From assembly GCF_947493595.1 (NCBI RefSeq), contig NZ_CANLRL010000011.1, positions 20,558-84,557 of the forward strand: 64,000 nucleotides of DNA. Reading direction: 5' to 3'. The stretch is from an uncultured Shimia sp. GTDB taxonomy: Bacteria > Pseudomonadota > Alphaproteobacteria > Rhodobacterales > Rhodobacteraceae. Below are positions 35,764-44,700 of the stretch, piece after piece. The position numbers and the translations under genes are program-made. Position 1 is the first letter of the stretch. Each line of letters begins with the position of its first letter. A model generated the notes under the pieces. It did no database searches and was not told the origin of the DNA. It saw only the letters and a program-made list of their open reading frames with translations.

Positions 35764-36753
35764 TCAGATGAGATCAACCGGCGCGCCAGTTTTCAGGGAC
35801 TGATCTGCAGCATCCGCCAGTAACTGCGCTTGCAAACCGTCTTCAATGCTTGGTGCTGGTGGCGTGTTGTTCTCCACAGCGGCAACAAAATGCGCCATTT
35901 CGGCACGATAGGCCGCTTCATACCGCTCCAAGAAGAAGTGTTGCACCGGCGCCCGTGCGAATCCAGCCTCGGTCGCCATTTCTACCGTTGTTTCGTGCAC
36001 ATTTTCGGCACGCAACATGCCACGTGATCCATGCACTTCGATCCGTTGATCGTACCCGTAGCTGGCGCGACGCGAGTTGGTGATCTGGCAGATTTTGCCG
36101 CTGGCTGTGGAGAGCGTGACAGCGGCGGTATCCACATCACCTGCGTCGCCAATTTCGGGATCCACGAGCGCAGACCCGATAGCATAAACGCGAACGGGGT
36201 TCTCTCCCAACAGGAAGCGGGCCATGTCCAAGTCGTGGATCATCATGTCGCGGAAAATGCCACCGGAGCTTTGGATGTAGCTGACCGGGGGCGGGGAGGG
36301 GTCGCGAGATTGAATGGTGATGATTTCTGAGTCGCCAATCTGGCCTTGCTGCAGCCGCGCCCGCAAGTCAGCGAAGTTTGGGTCAAACCGCCTGTTGAAG
36401 GCCGTCAGGAAGGGCACACCCGCGGTTTCGACAACAGCTTTGCAGTCGCGAATTCTGTCAGAAGACAGGTCCACAGGTTTCTCGCAAAAGATAGCTTTGC
36501 CCGCTTTGGCGGCGGCGTGAATGAGATCGTAGTGGGTGTCAGTTGGCGTACCTATGACAACCGCGTCGACATCCGCGCTGTTGATCAGCTCCATGGCATC
36601 CATGACCTTGGCGTTTGTCCGGTTGGCCAAGTCCTGAGCTGGCGCCGGGAAGGCGTCGGCCACGGCGGTTACGGTGGCGCCTTCGATCTGTGCGATGGAT
36701 CGGGCGTGCACCTGGCCGATCCGGCCGCAACCTAATAGTCCGATACGTGTCAT
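35764..36753 (-). CDS. iolG: inositol 2-dehydrogenase
   Basis: A 329-residue Gfo/Idh/MocA enzyme that oxidises myo-inositol to 2-keto-myo-inositol with NAD+. N-terminal Rossmann motif GLLGCGRIGQVHAR, catalytic-Lys motif IFCEKPVDLSSDRI, and the C-terminal sequence FRDMMIHDLDMARFLLGE (with Asp/His of the active site) fit the IolG group. Start ATG directly abuts the iolJ stop. It is the last gene of iolDCBJG on the minus strand. Confidence 0.88.
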   Translation of the reverse strand: MTRIGLLGCGRIGQVHARSIAQIEGATVTAVADAFPAPAQDLANRTNAKVMDAMELINSADVDAVVIGTPTDTHYDLIHAAAKAGKAIFCEKPVDLSSDRIRDCKAVVETAGVPFLTAFNRRFDPNFADLRARLQQGQIGDSEIITIQSRDPSPPPVSYIQSSGGIFRDMMIHDLDMARFLLGENPVRVYAIGSALVDPEIGDAGDVDTAAVTLSTASGKICQITNSRRASYGYDQRIEVHGSRGMLRAENVHETTVEMATEAGFARAPVQHFFLERYEAAYRAEMAHFVAAVENNTPPAPSIEDGLQAQLLADAADQSLKTGAPVDLI

Positions 36754-37584
36754 CTATGCCCCCTTGAAGCTGCGCAAGACTTGGCGGGTTTTGGCCACCA
36801 ATGGATCGTGGGTCTCTTTCAGGATTTGCACGCGATCAAAGCGTGCTGGATCGGCGTTTACTGCCGCACGCATCGCGTCGCCAAAAGCCATACGCAGTTC
36901 CGTTCCGATGTTGAATTTGCAAATCTTGGAGCCGCGCGCCAAGGCTTGTCGTTGGGCCACGGGCACTCCGGAACCGCCATGGATCACCAATGGCACATCG
37001 GTCAGCGCTTCAATGGCGTTGATGCGCGCAACATCCAAACCGCCTTCCTTATCTTGTTGCAGATGCACATTTCCGACGGAAATCGCCATTGCGTCAACGC
37101 CAGTGTCCCTGGCGAATTGTGCAGCTTCTTCGGGATCGGTACCGGCTGAGCCTTCGCCGCCTGAGTAGCCGACAAAACCGATTTCCCCTTCGCAAGACAC
37201 GCCCGCCGCATGTGCCATTTCGGCAATCGCGGCAGTGTCGTCGATATTTTGCGTCAAGGGCGTGCGCGACCCGTCAAACATCACCGAGGTGAAGCCGCTG
37301 TCGATCGCAACTTGGCATTCCTCTGCTGTGTAGCCATGGTCGAGATGCGCGACGACGGGCACGGAGGCGTGCTCGGCGAGGTGCGTGAACATCTTTCCCA
37401 GCACTGGCAGGGGCGTGTGCTCTCGACAAGAGGGACCGGCCTGCAAGATCACGGGCACGTTTTCCGCTTCTGCTGCGGCCACGTAAGCGCGCATGTCTTC
37501 CCAGCCCAGAGTGACCAATCCGGCCACTGCGTAACCGTCCTTCAGCGCGGGCTGAAGGACATCTTTCAATGTCACTAGGGTCAT
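36754..37584 (-). CDS. iolJ: class II aldolase, 5-dehydro-2-deoxyphosphogluconate type
   Basis: A 276-residue class II fructose-bisphosphate-aldolase-fold enzyme. Zinc-binding motif VVAHLDHGYT, GEIGFVGYSG, SVGNVHLQ, VIHGGSGVP and FNIGTELR are all present. In the iol context it should cleave 5-dehydro-2-deoxy-gluconate-6-phosphate to malonate semialdehyde and DHAP (IolJ step). It overlaps the iolB stop and abuts iolG. Confidence 0.85.
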   Translation of the reverse strand: MTLVTLKDVLQPALKDGYAVAGLVTLGWEDMRAYVAAAEAENVPVILQAGPSCREHTPLPVLGKMFTHLAEHASVPVVAHLDHGYTAEECQVAIDSGFTSVMFDGSRTPLTQNIDDTAAIAEMAHAAGVSCEGEIGFVGYSGGEGSAGTDPEEAAQFARDTGVDAMAISVGNVHLQQDKEGGLDVARINAIEALTDVPLVIHGGSGVPVAQRQALARGSKICKFNIGTELRMAFGDAMRAAVNADPARFDRVQILKETHDPLVAKTRQVLRSFKGA

Positions 37585-38438
37585 TTGAATTTCGCAACCA
37601 TATCCATAATGCCAGGGATCGTGTGCAGCTGTTCCTCATGGGTGGGCTGAAAGTACTGCTTGAGGCTGCGCTGGCTCAACCCACCGAGGATGGTGAAGTA
37701 ATACATCTGATAGCCGGGCAGCACGGCGCAGGGGTGATACCCTTTGTCGAGCATGATCGTTGAGCCATCCATGATGTGATAAGCATCGCCGGGCTTATTG
37801 TCTTCGCGTTGCAGCATTTGAACGCCAGAGCCATAGTTTGGTTTGAAGCGGAAGTTATAGGTTTCGTCGTGGCGGGTTTCGATCATCTCGCCATCTGCGC
37901 CTTTGCGGTCGGTGTCATGCTTGTGAGACGGGAAACCGGACCAGCCGCCCTCTCCTACTGTGAAGAGTTCACTCACCAGAAGACGACCAACTTTGTCATG
38001 GTGGTGAGCACCGAGGATGTGTTTGATCTTGCGATGGGTTTTGGTGTCGTCGGAGCCGTATTGCACCAGATCGAGTTCCGGCACGCGCACGTCGAATGGC
38101 TCCAGAACTTTGTCGTATTTTGCGCCGGCGATGAAGGTTTCGGTGGCGTCGGTCTTACATGTGATACGCACCTTCGCCCCAACCGGCACATACACCCCTT
38201 CAGGGTCGCCGTCCCAGACATCTTCTGTCCGGTTGCCCAGGTCAGGGTAGACCGCACCCTCCACATCTACGTCTACAGTGCCCGTGGCAGGTACCACGCA
38301 GGTCTCGTAGCCTGGCACAGCGTATTCAAACACTTCACCACGTTTGAGTTTCACGATGTTGAAGTAGTTCAATGGCACCAGATCATGGTTCGCATCAACG
38401 ATGGGTTTGTTTTTGTTGTCATGGGGCGCAATATGCAT
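37581..38438 (-). CDS. iolB: 5-deoxy-glucuronate isomerase
   Basis: A 285-residue cupin-fold IolB/KduI protein converting 5-deoxy-glucuronate to 5-dehydro-2-deoxygluconate. Family marks are NYFNIVKLKRGE, the HHHDKVGRLLVSE segment, GGWSGFPSHKHD and DKGYHPCAVLPGYQMYYFTIL. Start ATG 38438 is preceded by AAGGAG. It lies between iolC and iolJ. Confidence 0.94.
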   Translation of the reverse strand: MHIAPHDNKNKPIVDANHDLVPLNYFNIVKLKRGEVFEYAVPGYETCVVPATGTVDVDVEGAVYPDLGNRTEDVWDGDPEGVYVPVGAKVRITCKTDATETFIAGAKYDKVLEPFDVRVPELDLVQYGSDDTKTHRKIKHILGAHHHDKVGRLLVSELFTVGEGGWSGFPSHKHDTDRKGADGEMIETRHDETYNFRFKPNYGSGVQMLQREDNKPGDAYHIMDGSTIMLDKGYHPCAVLPGYQMYYFTILGGLSQRSLKQYFQPTHEEQLHTIPGIMDMVAKFK

Positions 38439-38450
38439 TGGGCTCTCCTT

Positions 38451-39425
38451 TTAAAATGTTGGTCCGGAGTGCGAGGACAAAAAGGCCTCAAGCTCGGTGG
38501 TTGTGGGCATGGCGTTGGCGCAGCCGGGCTGGGACACCACAATGGAGGCGCAGGCGGAGCCGCGCAGCACGGCGTCGCGGAGGATGTGGCCTGTGGCGAT
38601 TGAGGCAAGAAGGCCAGCCATAAAGCTGTCGCCGGCGCCGTTGGGTTTGACAGCGGTGACAGGGTAGATGCCGGTACGAATTTCTTCACCAGCACTCAGC
38701 GTGATGGCGCCCTCGTGACCCATTTTGTAGATCACCAGTTTGCCGCTGGCGGCCAATTCCCGCGCCTTATCAAGGCCTTTTTCGATGCCGCCCGCCATGA
38801 AGCCAAATTCTTCATCGTTGCCAACAATCAAATCACTGGCGTCGCCGGCGCGCGAAAGCACCTCAGCGGCCACTTCTGCAGATGGCCAGCTGTAGGGGCG
38901 GTAATCGATGTCAAATATCACTGGCAGACCGGCGGCCTTCGCATTGTCAAAAGCGCGAAAGGTTGCGGACCGGGATGGTTCAGCAGCAAAGACTGTTCCC
39001 GCGGTGATAAAAGCGGTGAACGCGCTGTAATCAACCGCGTCCATATCCGCGTCTGTGACTTGAAAATCCGCCGCACCGTTGCGGTAGATCACGTTCTGGA
39101 AGTCTTCGATGCAGCTTTCATAGACTGCTAGTGACGTCCGGGCCTCCCCCCCGACAGAACGGACATAGCGCGTGCCGACGCCGTAGTCTTGTAGGCGGTT
39201 GATACAAAACCGCCCTACTGCGTCGTCCGAAACGGATGTCACTAGGGACGCCTCCGAGCCCAGCTTCACCAGACCGGCGCAGATGTTGGCGGAGGACCCG
39301 CCCAGGTCCGCACGGAAGGTGGTGGCATCCTCGCTTTTTACTCCAATGGGGTCGGCAAACATGTCCATGCCTGCGCGCCCAAAGACCGCAAAGCGATTGC
39401 CTTTGATGGCGTCAATCAAGGTCAT
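38451..39425 (-). CDS. iolC: 5-dehydro-2-deoxygluconokinase
   Basis: A PfkB-family kinase of 324 residues that phosphorylates 5-dehydro-2-deoxygluconate. N-terminal FAVFGRAGMDMFADP, substrate-binding DLGGSSANICAGLVKLG, and the catalytic NGAGDSFMAGLLAS motif are present. The ATG at 39425 shares a base with the iolD stop codon; an upstream in-frame start to 39464 lies within iolD and is not needed. The downstream gap to iolB is 12 bases. Confidence 0.93.
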   Translation of the reverse strand: MTLIDAIKGNRFAVFGRAGMDMFADPIGVKSEDATTFRADLGGSSANICAGLVKLGSEASLVTSVSDDAVGRFCINRLQDYGVGTRYVRSVGGEARTSLAVYESCIEDFQNVIYRNGAADFQVTDADMDAVDYSAFTAFITAGTVFAAEPSRSATFRAFDNAKAAGLPVIFDIDYRPYSWPSAEVAAEVLSRAGDASDLIVGNDEEFGFMAGGIEKGLDKARELAASGKLVIYKMGHEGAITLSAGEEIRTGIYPVTAVKPNGAGDSFMAGLLASIATGHILRDAVLRGSACASIVVSQPGCANAMPTTTELEAFLSSHSGPTF

Positions 39426-41293
39426 CACACACCCCGGCGCTGTTTGGCGCGGCTGGCTTCCCACTCAATATGCGCTTCGCGTACGGAGTCATCTTCGGTG
39501 ATGTGGGGTGTGCCAACCTCCCACCAGGCATGACCTTCTGTGGTCCATCCTTCGTAGGGGTCTACGTCCATGACAATGACATAGGTCTTGTCGCTGGCCT
39601 TGGCCCGTTTGAAGGCTTCGGCCAGCTCCGCCGGGTTCGCCACTTTTTCGGCTGTTGCGCCCATGGAGGTTGCGTGCGCGGTGAAGTCGACGCCAAAGGC
39701 CTCGGGAATTGTCGGGCAGTCCTCCAGTAGATTGTTGAAGCTCTCGTTTCCGGTGTTGTTTTGCAGCTTGTTGATCACGGCAAAACCACCGTTGTCCAAC
39801 ACAAGCACAATCATCTTTTTCTGGCTCAGCACAGAAGAGTAGATGTCTGAGTTGAGCATCATGTAGGAGCCGTCCCCACAGAAGGTGATGGTGTCTTGAT
39901 CCGGTTCCCGTTCGGCTTGCGCGATGCGCGCCCCCCAGGCGCCCGCGATTTCATAGCCCATGCAGGAGAAGCCAAACTCGACGTCTACCGTGCCAATATC
40001 CAGCGTACGCCAATTTGCGGTAACCTCAGCGGGCAAGCCACCTGCGGCCGCCACAACACGATCTCGCGCTTCGCAAAGCTCGTTCACAACACCAATCGCT
40101 TGAGCATAGGAGTTCGGGCGGTTGCCGTGAGACACGTTGTCCGCTACGTAGGCGTCCCACTTTTTGCGCTCTTCCTGGGCGAAAGTGACCCATTGTGTGG
40201 GCGTTTTCATCTCGAGTTCGCCATCCAGCGCGGTCAGCGACAGCTTGGCGTCTCCTACCACCGGTAGGGACATGTGCTTTCCGGCGTCATGGCGAGCGGC
40301 GTTGATCGAAATGAACTGTGCGTCTTGGTCAAAGGCGGTCCAGCTGCCGGTGGTGAAGTCTTGCAACCGGGTGCCAACCGCAAGGATCACGTCTGCCTTT
40401 TCGGCAATCGCATTCGCGCTGTCTGAACCGGTGACGCCAATCGGGCCGATGTTCAGCGGGTGGGTTGCGAGCATGTTGGCGCGACCGGCGATTGTCTCGA
40501 CAACCGGAATGCTGTGCTTTTCTGCAAAGGCGGTAAGTTCAGTGGCCGCCTGCGAGTATTGCACGCCGCCGCCTGCAATGATCATTGGGCGCTTTGCTGT
40601 TGCAAGCATCTCTGCTGCATCGGCAATTTCGGCCGCATCTGGAGATTGGCGGCGGATGCGGTGGACCTTCTTGGCAAAGAACTTTTCTGGATAGTCGTAG
40701 GTCCATCCCTGCACGTCCTGCGGCAACCCAAGGAAGACAGGGCCGCAATCGGCGGGGTCCAACATGGTTGCAAGAGCGTTTGGCAGGGATTGGATCACCT
40801 GGGCGGGGTGGGAAATACGATCCCAGTAGCGCACGACGGGTTTGAATGCGTCATTCACGCCAAAAGTTGGATCGTTGTAATTCTCCATCTGCTGCAGCAC
40901 CGGGTCTGGCAGCCGTGTGAGGAAGGTATCCCCGCAAAGCAGGAGCATCGGAAGGCGGTTTGCGTGCGCCAATCCGGCGGCCGTCAGAAGGTTGGCTGTG
41001 CCAGGCCCCGCCGAAGCTGTGCAGAACATGAAGCGTTGGCGCAGCCATTGCTTGGCGTATCCCGCGGCCGCGAATCCCATGCTTTGTTCGTTCTGACCAC
41101 GGTACAGCGGCAGCTCTTCGCGCACGCCGTTTAGGGCCTCACCCAAGCAGGTTACATTGCCATGGCCAAAGATGCCAAAGCCGCCGCCGCAGACGCGCAT
41201 TTCCTGCCCGTCGATTTCTATGAACTGATTGGAAAGCCAGCGAATAATCGCCTGCGCCGTGGTGAGGCGAATAGTTGTGTTTTCTGTCGTCAT
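39425..41293 (-). CDS. iolD: 3D-(3,5/4)-trihydroxycyclohexane-1,2-dione hydrolase
   Basis: IolD is a ThDP-dependent hydrolase that opens the ring in inositol degradation. The product (about 622 residues) has the acetolactate-synthase fold: N-terminal region with YRGQNEQSMGFAAAGYAKQ, middle TPP_enzyme_M domain, and the ThDP/Mg motif CGDGSYMMLNSDIYSSVLS...NGG. Start is taken at ATG 41293 (MTTENTT); an ATG at 41317 is also in frame. First gene of the minus-strand iol operon; the operator at 41382-41399 lies just upstream. Confidence 0.95.
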   Translation of the reverse strand: MTTENTTIRLTTAQAIIRWLSNQFIEIDGQEMRVCGGGFGIFGHGNVTCLGEALNGVREELPLYRGQNEQSMGFAAAGYAKQWLRQRFMFCTASAGPGTANLLTAAGLAHANRLPMLLLCGDTFLTRLPDPVLQQMENYNDPTFGVNDAFKPVVRYWDRISHPAQVIQSLPNALATMLDPADCGPVFLGLPQDVQGWTYDYPEKFFAKKVHRIRRQSPDAAEIADAAEMLATAKRPMIIAGGGVQYSQAATELTAFAEKHSIPVVETIAGRANMLATHPLNIGPIGVTGSDSANAIAEKADVILAVGTRLQDFTTGSWTAFDQDAQFISINAARHDAGKHMSLPVVGDAKLSLTALDGELEMKTPTQWVTFAQEERKKWDAYVADNVSHGNRPNSYAQAIGVVNELCEARDRVVAAAGGLPAEVTANWRTLDIGTVDVEFGFSCMGYEIAGAWGARIAQAEREPDQDTITFCGDGSYMMLNSDIYSSVLSQKKMIVLVLDNGGFAVINKLQNNTGNESFNNLLEDCPTIPEAFGVDFTAHATSMGATAEKVANPAELAEAFKRAKASDKTYVIVMDVDPYEGWTTEGHAWWEVGTPHITEDDSVREAHIEWEASRAKQRRGV

Positions 41294-41381
41294 CTTTGCG
41301 CGACCCTTCTGGAGCATTTGGCGGAATCTAAGGGTTCCGAACGAATGCGGCTTGCGAGTTTTCGAATCTCAAGATACAAGT

Positions 41382-41399
41382 TTTGCAACCGGTTGCAAA
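41382..41399. promoter_or_regulatory. LacI-type operator in the iol divergent promoter
   Basis: Perfect 18-bp palindrome TTTGCAACCGGTTGCAAA between iolD and the divergent Gfo/Idh/MocA gene. The same 18 bases recur at 45781-45798 next to the LacI gene and the inositol-type transporter, which ties the two operons into one regulon. Confidence 0.9.
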
Positions 41400-41425
41400 T
41401 TGAATTTCAAAATGGAGGCTGCGCG

Positions 41426-42529
41426 GTGACTGAGATTGGTATTGGCATTTGTGGTGGCGGCTATATGGGCAAGGCCCATGCGGTTGCGATGGCCTCCGTG
41501 GGGGCGGTGTTCAACACCGCGCTGCGGCCGCGTCTGGAAATGGTCTGCGCATCGTCATCCGAGAGTGCGCAGCGGTATCAAAAGGCCTACGGCTTTGCGC
41601 GATCGACAGGTGACTGGCGCGCATTGGTGGCTGACCCGAAGGTCGAGGCGGTGGTCATTGCCTCTCCACAGGAGACGCACCGCGAGATTGCTGAAGCTGC
41701 TTTTGCATTGGGCAAGCCTGTGCTTTGTGAGAAACCATTGGGCGCGTCGATGGAAGATGGCGCGGCTATGGTTTCTGCAGCGGAGACTGCTGGCGCGGCC
41801 AACATGGTGGGTTTCAACTACGTGCGCACCCCTGCAACCCAGTTTGCGCGCGACTTGATTGCCAGTGGAGAAATTGGGGATGTGACCTGGTTTCGCGGCG
41901 AACACACCGAAGATTTCTATGCAGATCCGGAAGCACCGGCCAGTTGGCGGACGCAGGGTATGGCGAATGGCACCATGGGTGACTTGGCGCCGCATATGGT
42001 CAATTGCGCGCTTGCCCTGTTGGGGCCGATTTCTCAGGTTCAGGGTGAGGTTGAGACCGTTCATGCGGAGCGGCCGGGTGGCCGGGTGACCAACGATGAC
42101 CATGCGCAGATGATGTGCCGGTTTGAGAATGGCGCCATGGGGCATATGTATTTCTCGCGCATCGCGACGGGCCGGAAAATGGGCTATGCCTATGAAATCA
42201 CGGGCACAAAGGGTGCAATTCGTTTTGACCAGGAAGATCAGAACGCGCTTTGGCTCTACCGCATGGAGGGGCCGGAGGCGACGCGGGGATTTGTGAAAAT
42301 CCTGACCGGTCCCGCGCATCCTGACTATGAGCCGTTTTGCCAGGGGCCGGGACACGGGACCGGCTATCAGGATCAGATTATTATCGAAGCGCGGGATTTC
42401 CTGCGGGCGATTGAGACAGGGGAGGCGGTGTTCCCGACCTTCCGTGACGGATATGAGGTGAATCGTGTCATTGCGGCTGCGTTGGCCAGTCATGACGCGA
42501 AAACTTGGACAAATATCAACAGCTTCTGA
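41426..42529 (+). CDS. Gfo/Idh/MocA-family dehydrogenase (inositol cluster)
   Basis: A 367-residue NAD(P)-dependent dehydrogenase. Rossmann motif ICGGGYMGKAHAVAMA, catalytic-Lys motif LCEKPLGASMEDG, and MGDLAPHMVNCALALLG with the active-site His. The start is GTG 41426, seven bases after GGAGG; a longer upstream frame would run across the operator. First gene of the plus-strand iol operon, followed by an IolE-like enzyme. It may oxidise an inositol stereoisomer (scyllo- or chiro-) or an inositol derivative. Confidence 0.88.
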   Translation: MTEIGIGICGGGYMGKAHAVAMASVGAVFNTALRPRLEMVCASSSESAQRYQKAYGFARSTGDWRALVADPKVEAVVIASPQETHREIAEAAFALGKPVLCEKPLGASMEDGAAMVSAAETAGAANMVGFNYVRTPATQFARDLIASGEIGDVTWFRGEHTEDFYADPEAPASWRTQGMANGTMGDLAPHMVNCALALLGPISQVQGEVETVHAERPGGRVTNDDHAQMMCRFENGAMGHMYFSRIATGRKMGYAYEITGTKGAIRFDQEDQNALWLYRMEGPEATRGFVKILTGPAHPDYEPFCQGPGHGTGYQDQIIIEARDFLRAIETGEAVFPTFRDGYEVNRVIAAALASHDAKTWTNINSF

Positions 42530-42545
42530 CTTTGGAGTGAGCGAA

Positions 42546-43439
42546 ATGAGCATTCGGATTGGCAATGCACCTTGTTCTTGGGGTGTGGAGTTTGCGGAGG
42601 ATGACCGTAATCCAACCTGGCAAACCGTTTTGAAACAATGTGCCGAGGCGGGCTACAAGGGTATTGAGCTTGGGCCCGTGGGTTTCATGCCGGAGGAGCC
42701 TGCGGTACTAGGGGAGGCTTTGGCCGAGCATGATCTGGAGCTGATCGGCGGGGTAGTGTTCCGCGCCTATCACGATCCGGATGCGTGGGACGATGTGCTG
42801 GATGCCACCCATCGCACGGCCAAGGCGCTCAAGGCGCATGGGTCCCAACATCTTGTTTTAATTGACTCAATCTCTCCGCGACGGGCGCCAACCGCTGGGC
42901 GTGCGGGGGAGGCTGAGCAGATGGATAAGGCCGAGTGGACCGCCTATCGAGACCGTATTGCCGAGACCGCGCGGATTGGGAGCGAAGAGTATGGCTTGAC
43001 CGTTGGTATTCATGCGCATGCGGCCGGGTTCATGGACTTTGAGCCAGAGCTGGAGCGACTGCTGAACGAGGTTGATGAAAGCATCCTGAAAATCTGCTTT
43101 GACACCGGGCATCACAGCTACGCGGGCTTTGATCCCGTGGCCTTCATGAAAAAACACATTGGCCGCATTTCCTATATGCACTTCAAAGACATAGATCCGA
43201 AGGTGAAGGCCGAAGTGATCGCCAATCGCACCGGATTCTATGATGCCTGTGGGCAGGGAATATTCTGCAATCTCGGCGACGGTGATGTCGATTTCCCAGC
43301 CGTGCGTCAGGTGCTTTTGGAAGCCGGATTTGAAGGCTGGTGCACGGTTGAGCAGGACTGCGATCCACTGCTGGACCCGGATCCTGTGGGCGATGCGCGC
43401 AAGAACCGTGAGTATTTGGAATCCATCGGATTCAGCTAA
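42546..43439 (+). CDS. IolE-like inosose dehydratase / isomerase family protein
   Basis: A 297-residue COG1082 TIM barrel. The C-terminal half resembles inosose dehydratase: ISYMHFKDIDPKVKAEVIAN, then GIFCNLGDGDVDFPAV and GWCTVEQDCDP. Metal-ligand regions VGIHAHAAGF, CFDTGHHSYAG and HFKD are visible. The N-terminus (RIGNAPCSWGVEFAEDD) is less like textbook IolE, so an isomerase (IolI-type) role remains possible. It is the only candidate for the dehydratase step in this cluster. Start ATG 42546 follows GGAG. Confidence 0.75.
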   Translation: MSIRIGNAPCSWGVEFAEDDRNPTWQTVLKQCAEAGYKGIELGPVGFMPEEPAVLGEALAEHDLELIGGVVFRAYHDPDAWDDVLDATHRTAKALKAHGSQHLVLIDSISPRRAPTAGRAGEAEQMDKAEWTAYRDRIAETARIGSEEYGLTVGIHAHAAGFMDFEPELERLLNEVDESILKICFDTGHHSYAGFDPVAFMKKHIGRISYMHFKDIDPKVKAEVIANRTGFYDACGQGIFCNLGDGDVDFPAVRQVLLEAGFEGWCTVEQDCDPLLDPDPVGDARKNREYLESIGFS

Positions 43440-43533
43440 ATCTGGACGTCGGTGTTACGTCTGTATCACGACTGTATTGCGGAGGTGCCAAATTCTGGCG
43501 CCTCAAGTGACATCATGAGGAGGAGGCAAGCTC

Positions 43534-44667
43534 ATGACTAAGCTGAAATGGGGCATGATTGGCGGCGGCGAAGGCAGCCAGATTGGGCCAGCTCACAGAT
43601 TGGGAGCCCTCGCTGATGGGCGGTTTGAATTTGCGGCTGGCGCATTGGATCATCGCCCGGATGTGGGCAAAGAGTATGCGCAGCGTCTCGGCGTGGCCGA
43701 AGATCGGGCGTACGGTGATTGGCAGGAGATGCTCGCGGGCGAGCGGGGCCGTGACGACCGGATCGATCTGGTCACGGTGGCCACACCAAATTCAACCCAC
43801 TTTGAGATCACCAAGGCGTTTCTTGAGAGCGGTTTCAATGTGCTTTGCGAAAAGCCGATGACCATGACTGTCGAGGAAGGCGAGGAGATCGTGAAGGTGG
43901 CCGAGAAGAGCGGCAAGATTTGCGCGGTCAATTACTGTTACTCGGCTTACCCAATGGTGCGTCAAGCGCGTGCGATGGTGCAGGCCGGTGAAATTGGCAA
44001 AGTGCGTTTGGTGGTCACAAACTTCAGCCATGGCCACCACGGGGACGCAACCGACGCGGATAATCCGCGTGTGCGTTGGCGTTATGATCCGGCGACGGCC
44101 GGGGTGTCCGGGCAGTTTGCGGACTGTGGCATCCATGCGATGCACATGGCCGGGTTCATTGCTGATGATGAGGTCGAAAGCCTGTCAGCCGATTTTGCCT
44201 CCACAATCGCCAGCCGTGAGCTGGAAGATGATGCGATGGTCAACTTCCGCATGAGTGGCGGCACGGTTGGCCGGCTCTGGACGTCCTCCGTGGCGATTGG
44301 TCGGCAGCACGGCTTTGATATTCAGGTGTTTGGCGAGACCGGCGGTCTGCGCTGGGCTTCAGAGCAGCCGAACCAGTTGATCTACACGCCCGTTGGCGGA
44401 CGCACGCAGATCATCGAAAAAGGTGAGGGCGGTCTGCATGAAGATGCGCAGCGTTTGAGCCGCGTGGCGATTGCGCACCCAGAGGGGTTCCCACTGGCGG
44501 TGGCCAATATCTACTGTGATTTAGCGGATGCCATTTCCGGCGAGTTGCGAGATGGGTTGCCAAACGCCGCGGACGGCGTGCGGTCGATGGCGGCGGTCTA
44601 CACAGCGGTGGCTTCTGCGAAAGACGGCGGTGCCTGGATGGATGCCCGTCCGCCAATGTTTCGCTGA
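43534..44667 (+). CDS. Gfo/Idh/MocA-family dehydrogenase, third in inositol cluster
   Basis: A 377-residue enzyme with Rossmann motif GMIGGGEGSQIGPAHR, catalytic-Lys motif LCEKPMTMTVEEG and FADCGIHAMHMAGFI. It resembles the dehydrogenase at 32108-33259 (same GGG-(E/N)-x-x-x-I-G opening and long CxxxH region), more than it resembles iolG. A ribosome site GAGGAGGAGG precedes ATG 43534. Candidate for scyllo-inositol or another inositol isomer. Last gene before the convergent LacI gene. Confidence 0.88.
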   Translation: MTKLKWGMIGGGEGSQIGPAHRLGALADGRFEFAAGALDHRPDVGKEYAQRLGVAEDRAYGDWQEMLAGERGRDDRIDLVTVATPNSTHFEITKAFLESGFNVLCEKPMTMTVEEGEEIVKVAEKSGKICAVNYCYSAYPMVRQARAMVQAGEIGKVRLVVTNFSHGHHGDATDADNPRVRWRYDPATAGVSGQFADCGIHAMHMAGFIADDEVESLSADFASTIASRELEDDAMVNFRMSGGTVGRLWTSSVAIGRQHGFDIQVFGETGGLRWASEQPNQLIYTPVGGRTQIIEKGEGGLHEDAQRLSRVAIAHPEGFPLAVANIYCDLADAISGELRDGLPNAADGVRSMAAVYTAVASAKDGGAWMDARPPMFR

Positions 44668-44700
44668 CGGAACGCTGAGGCCGCGCTCATGGGGGTGGCC

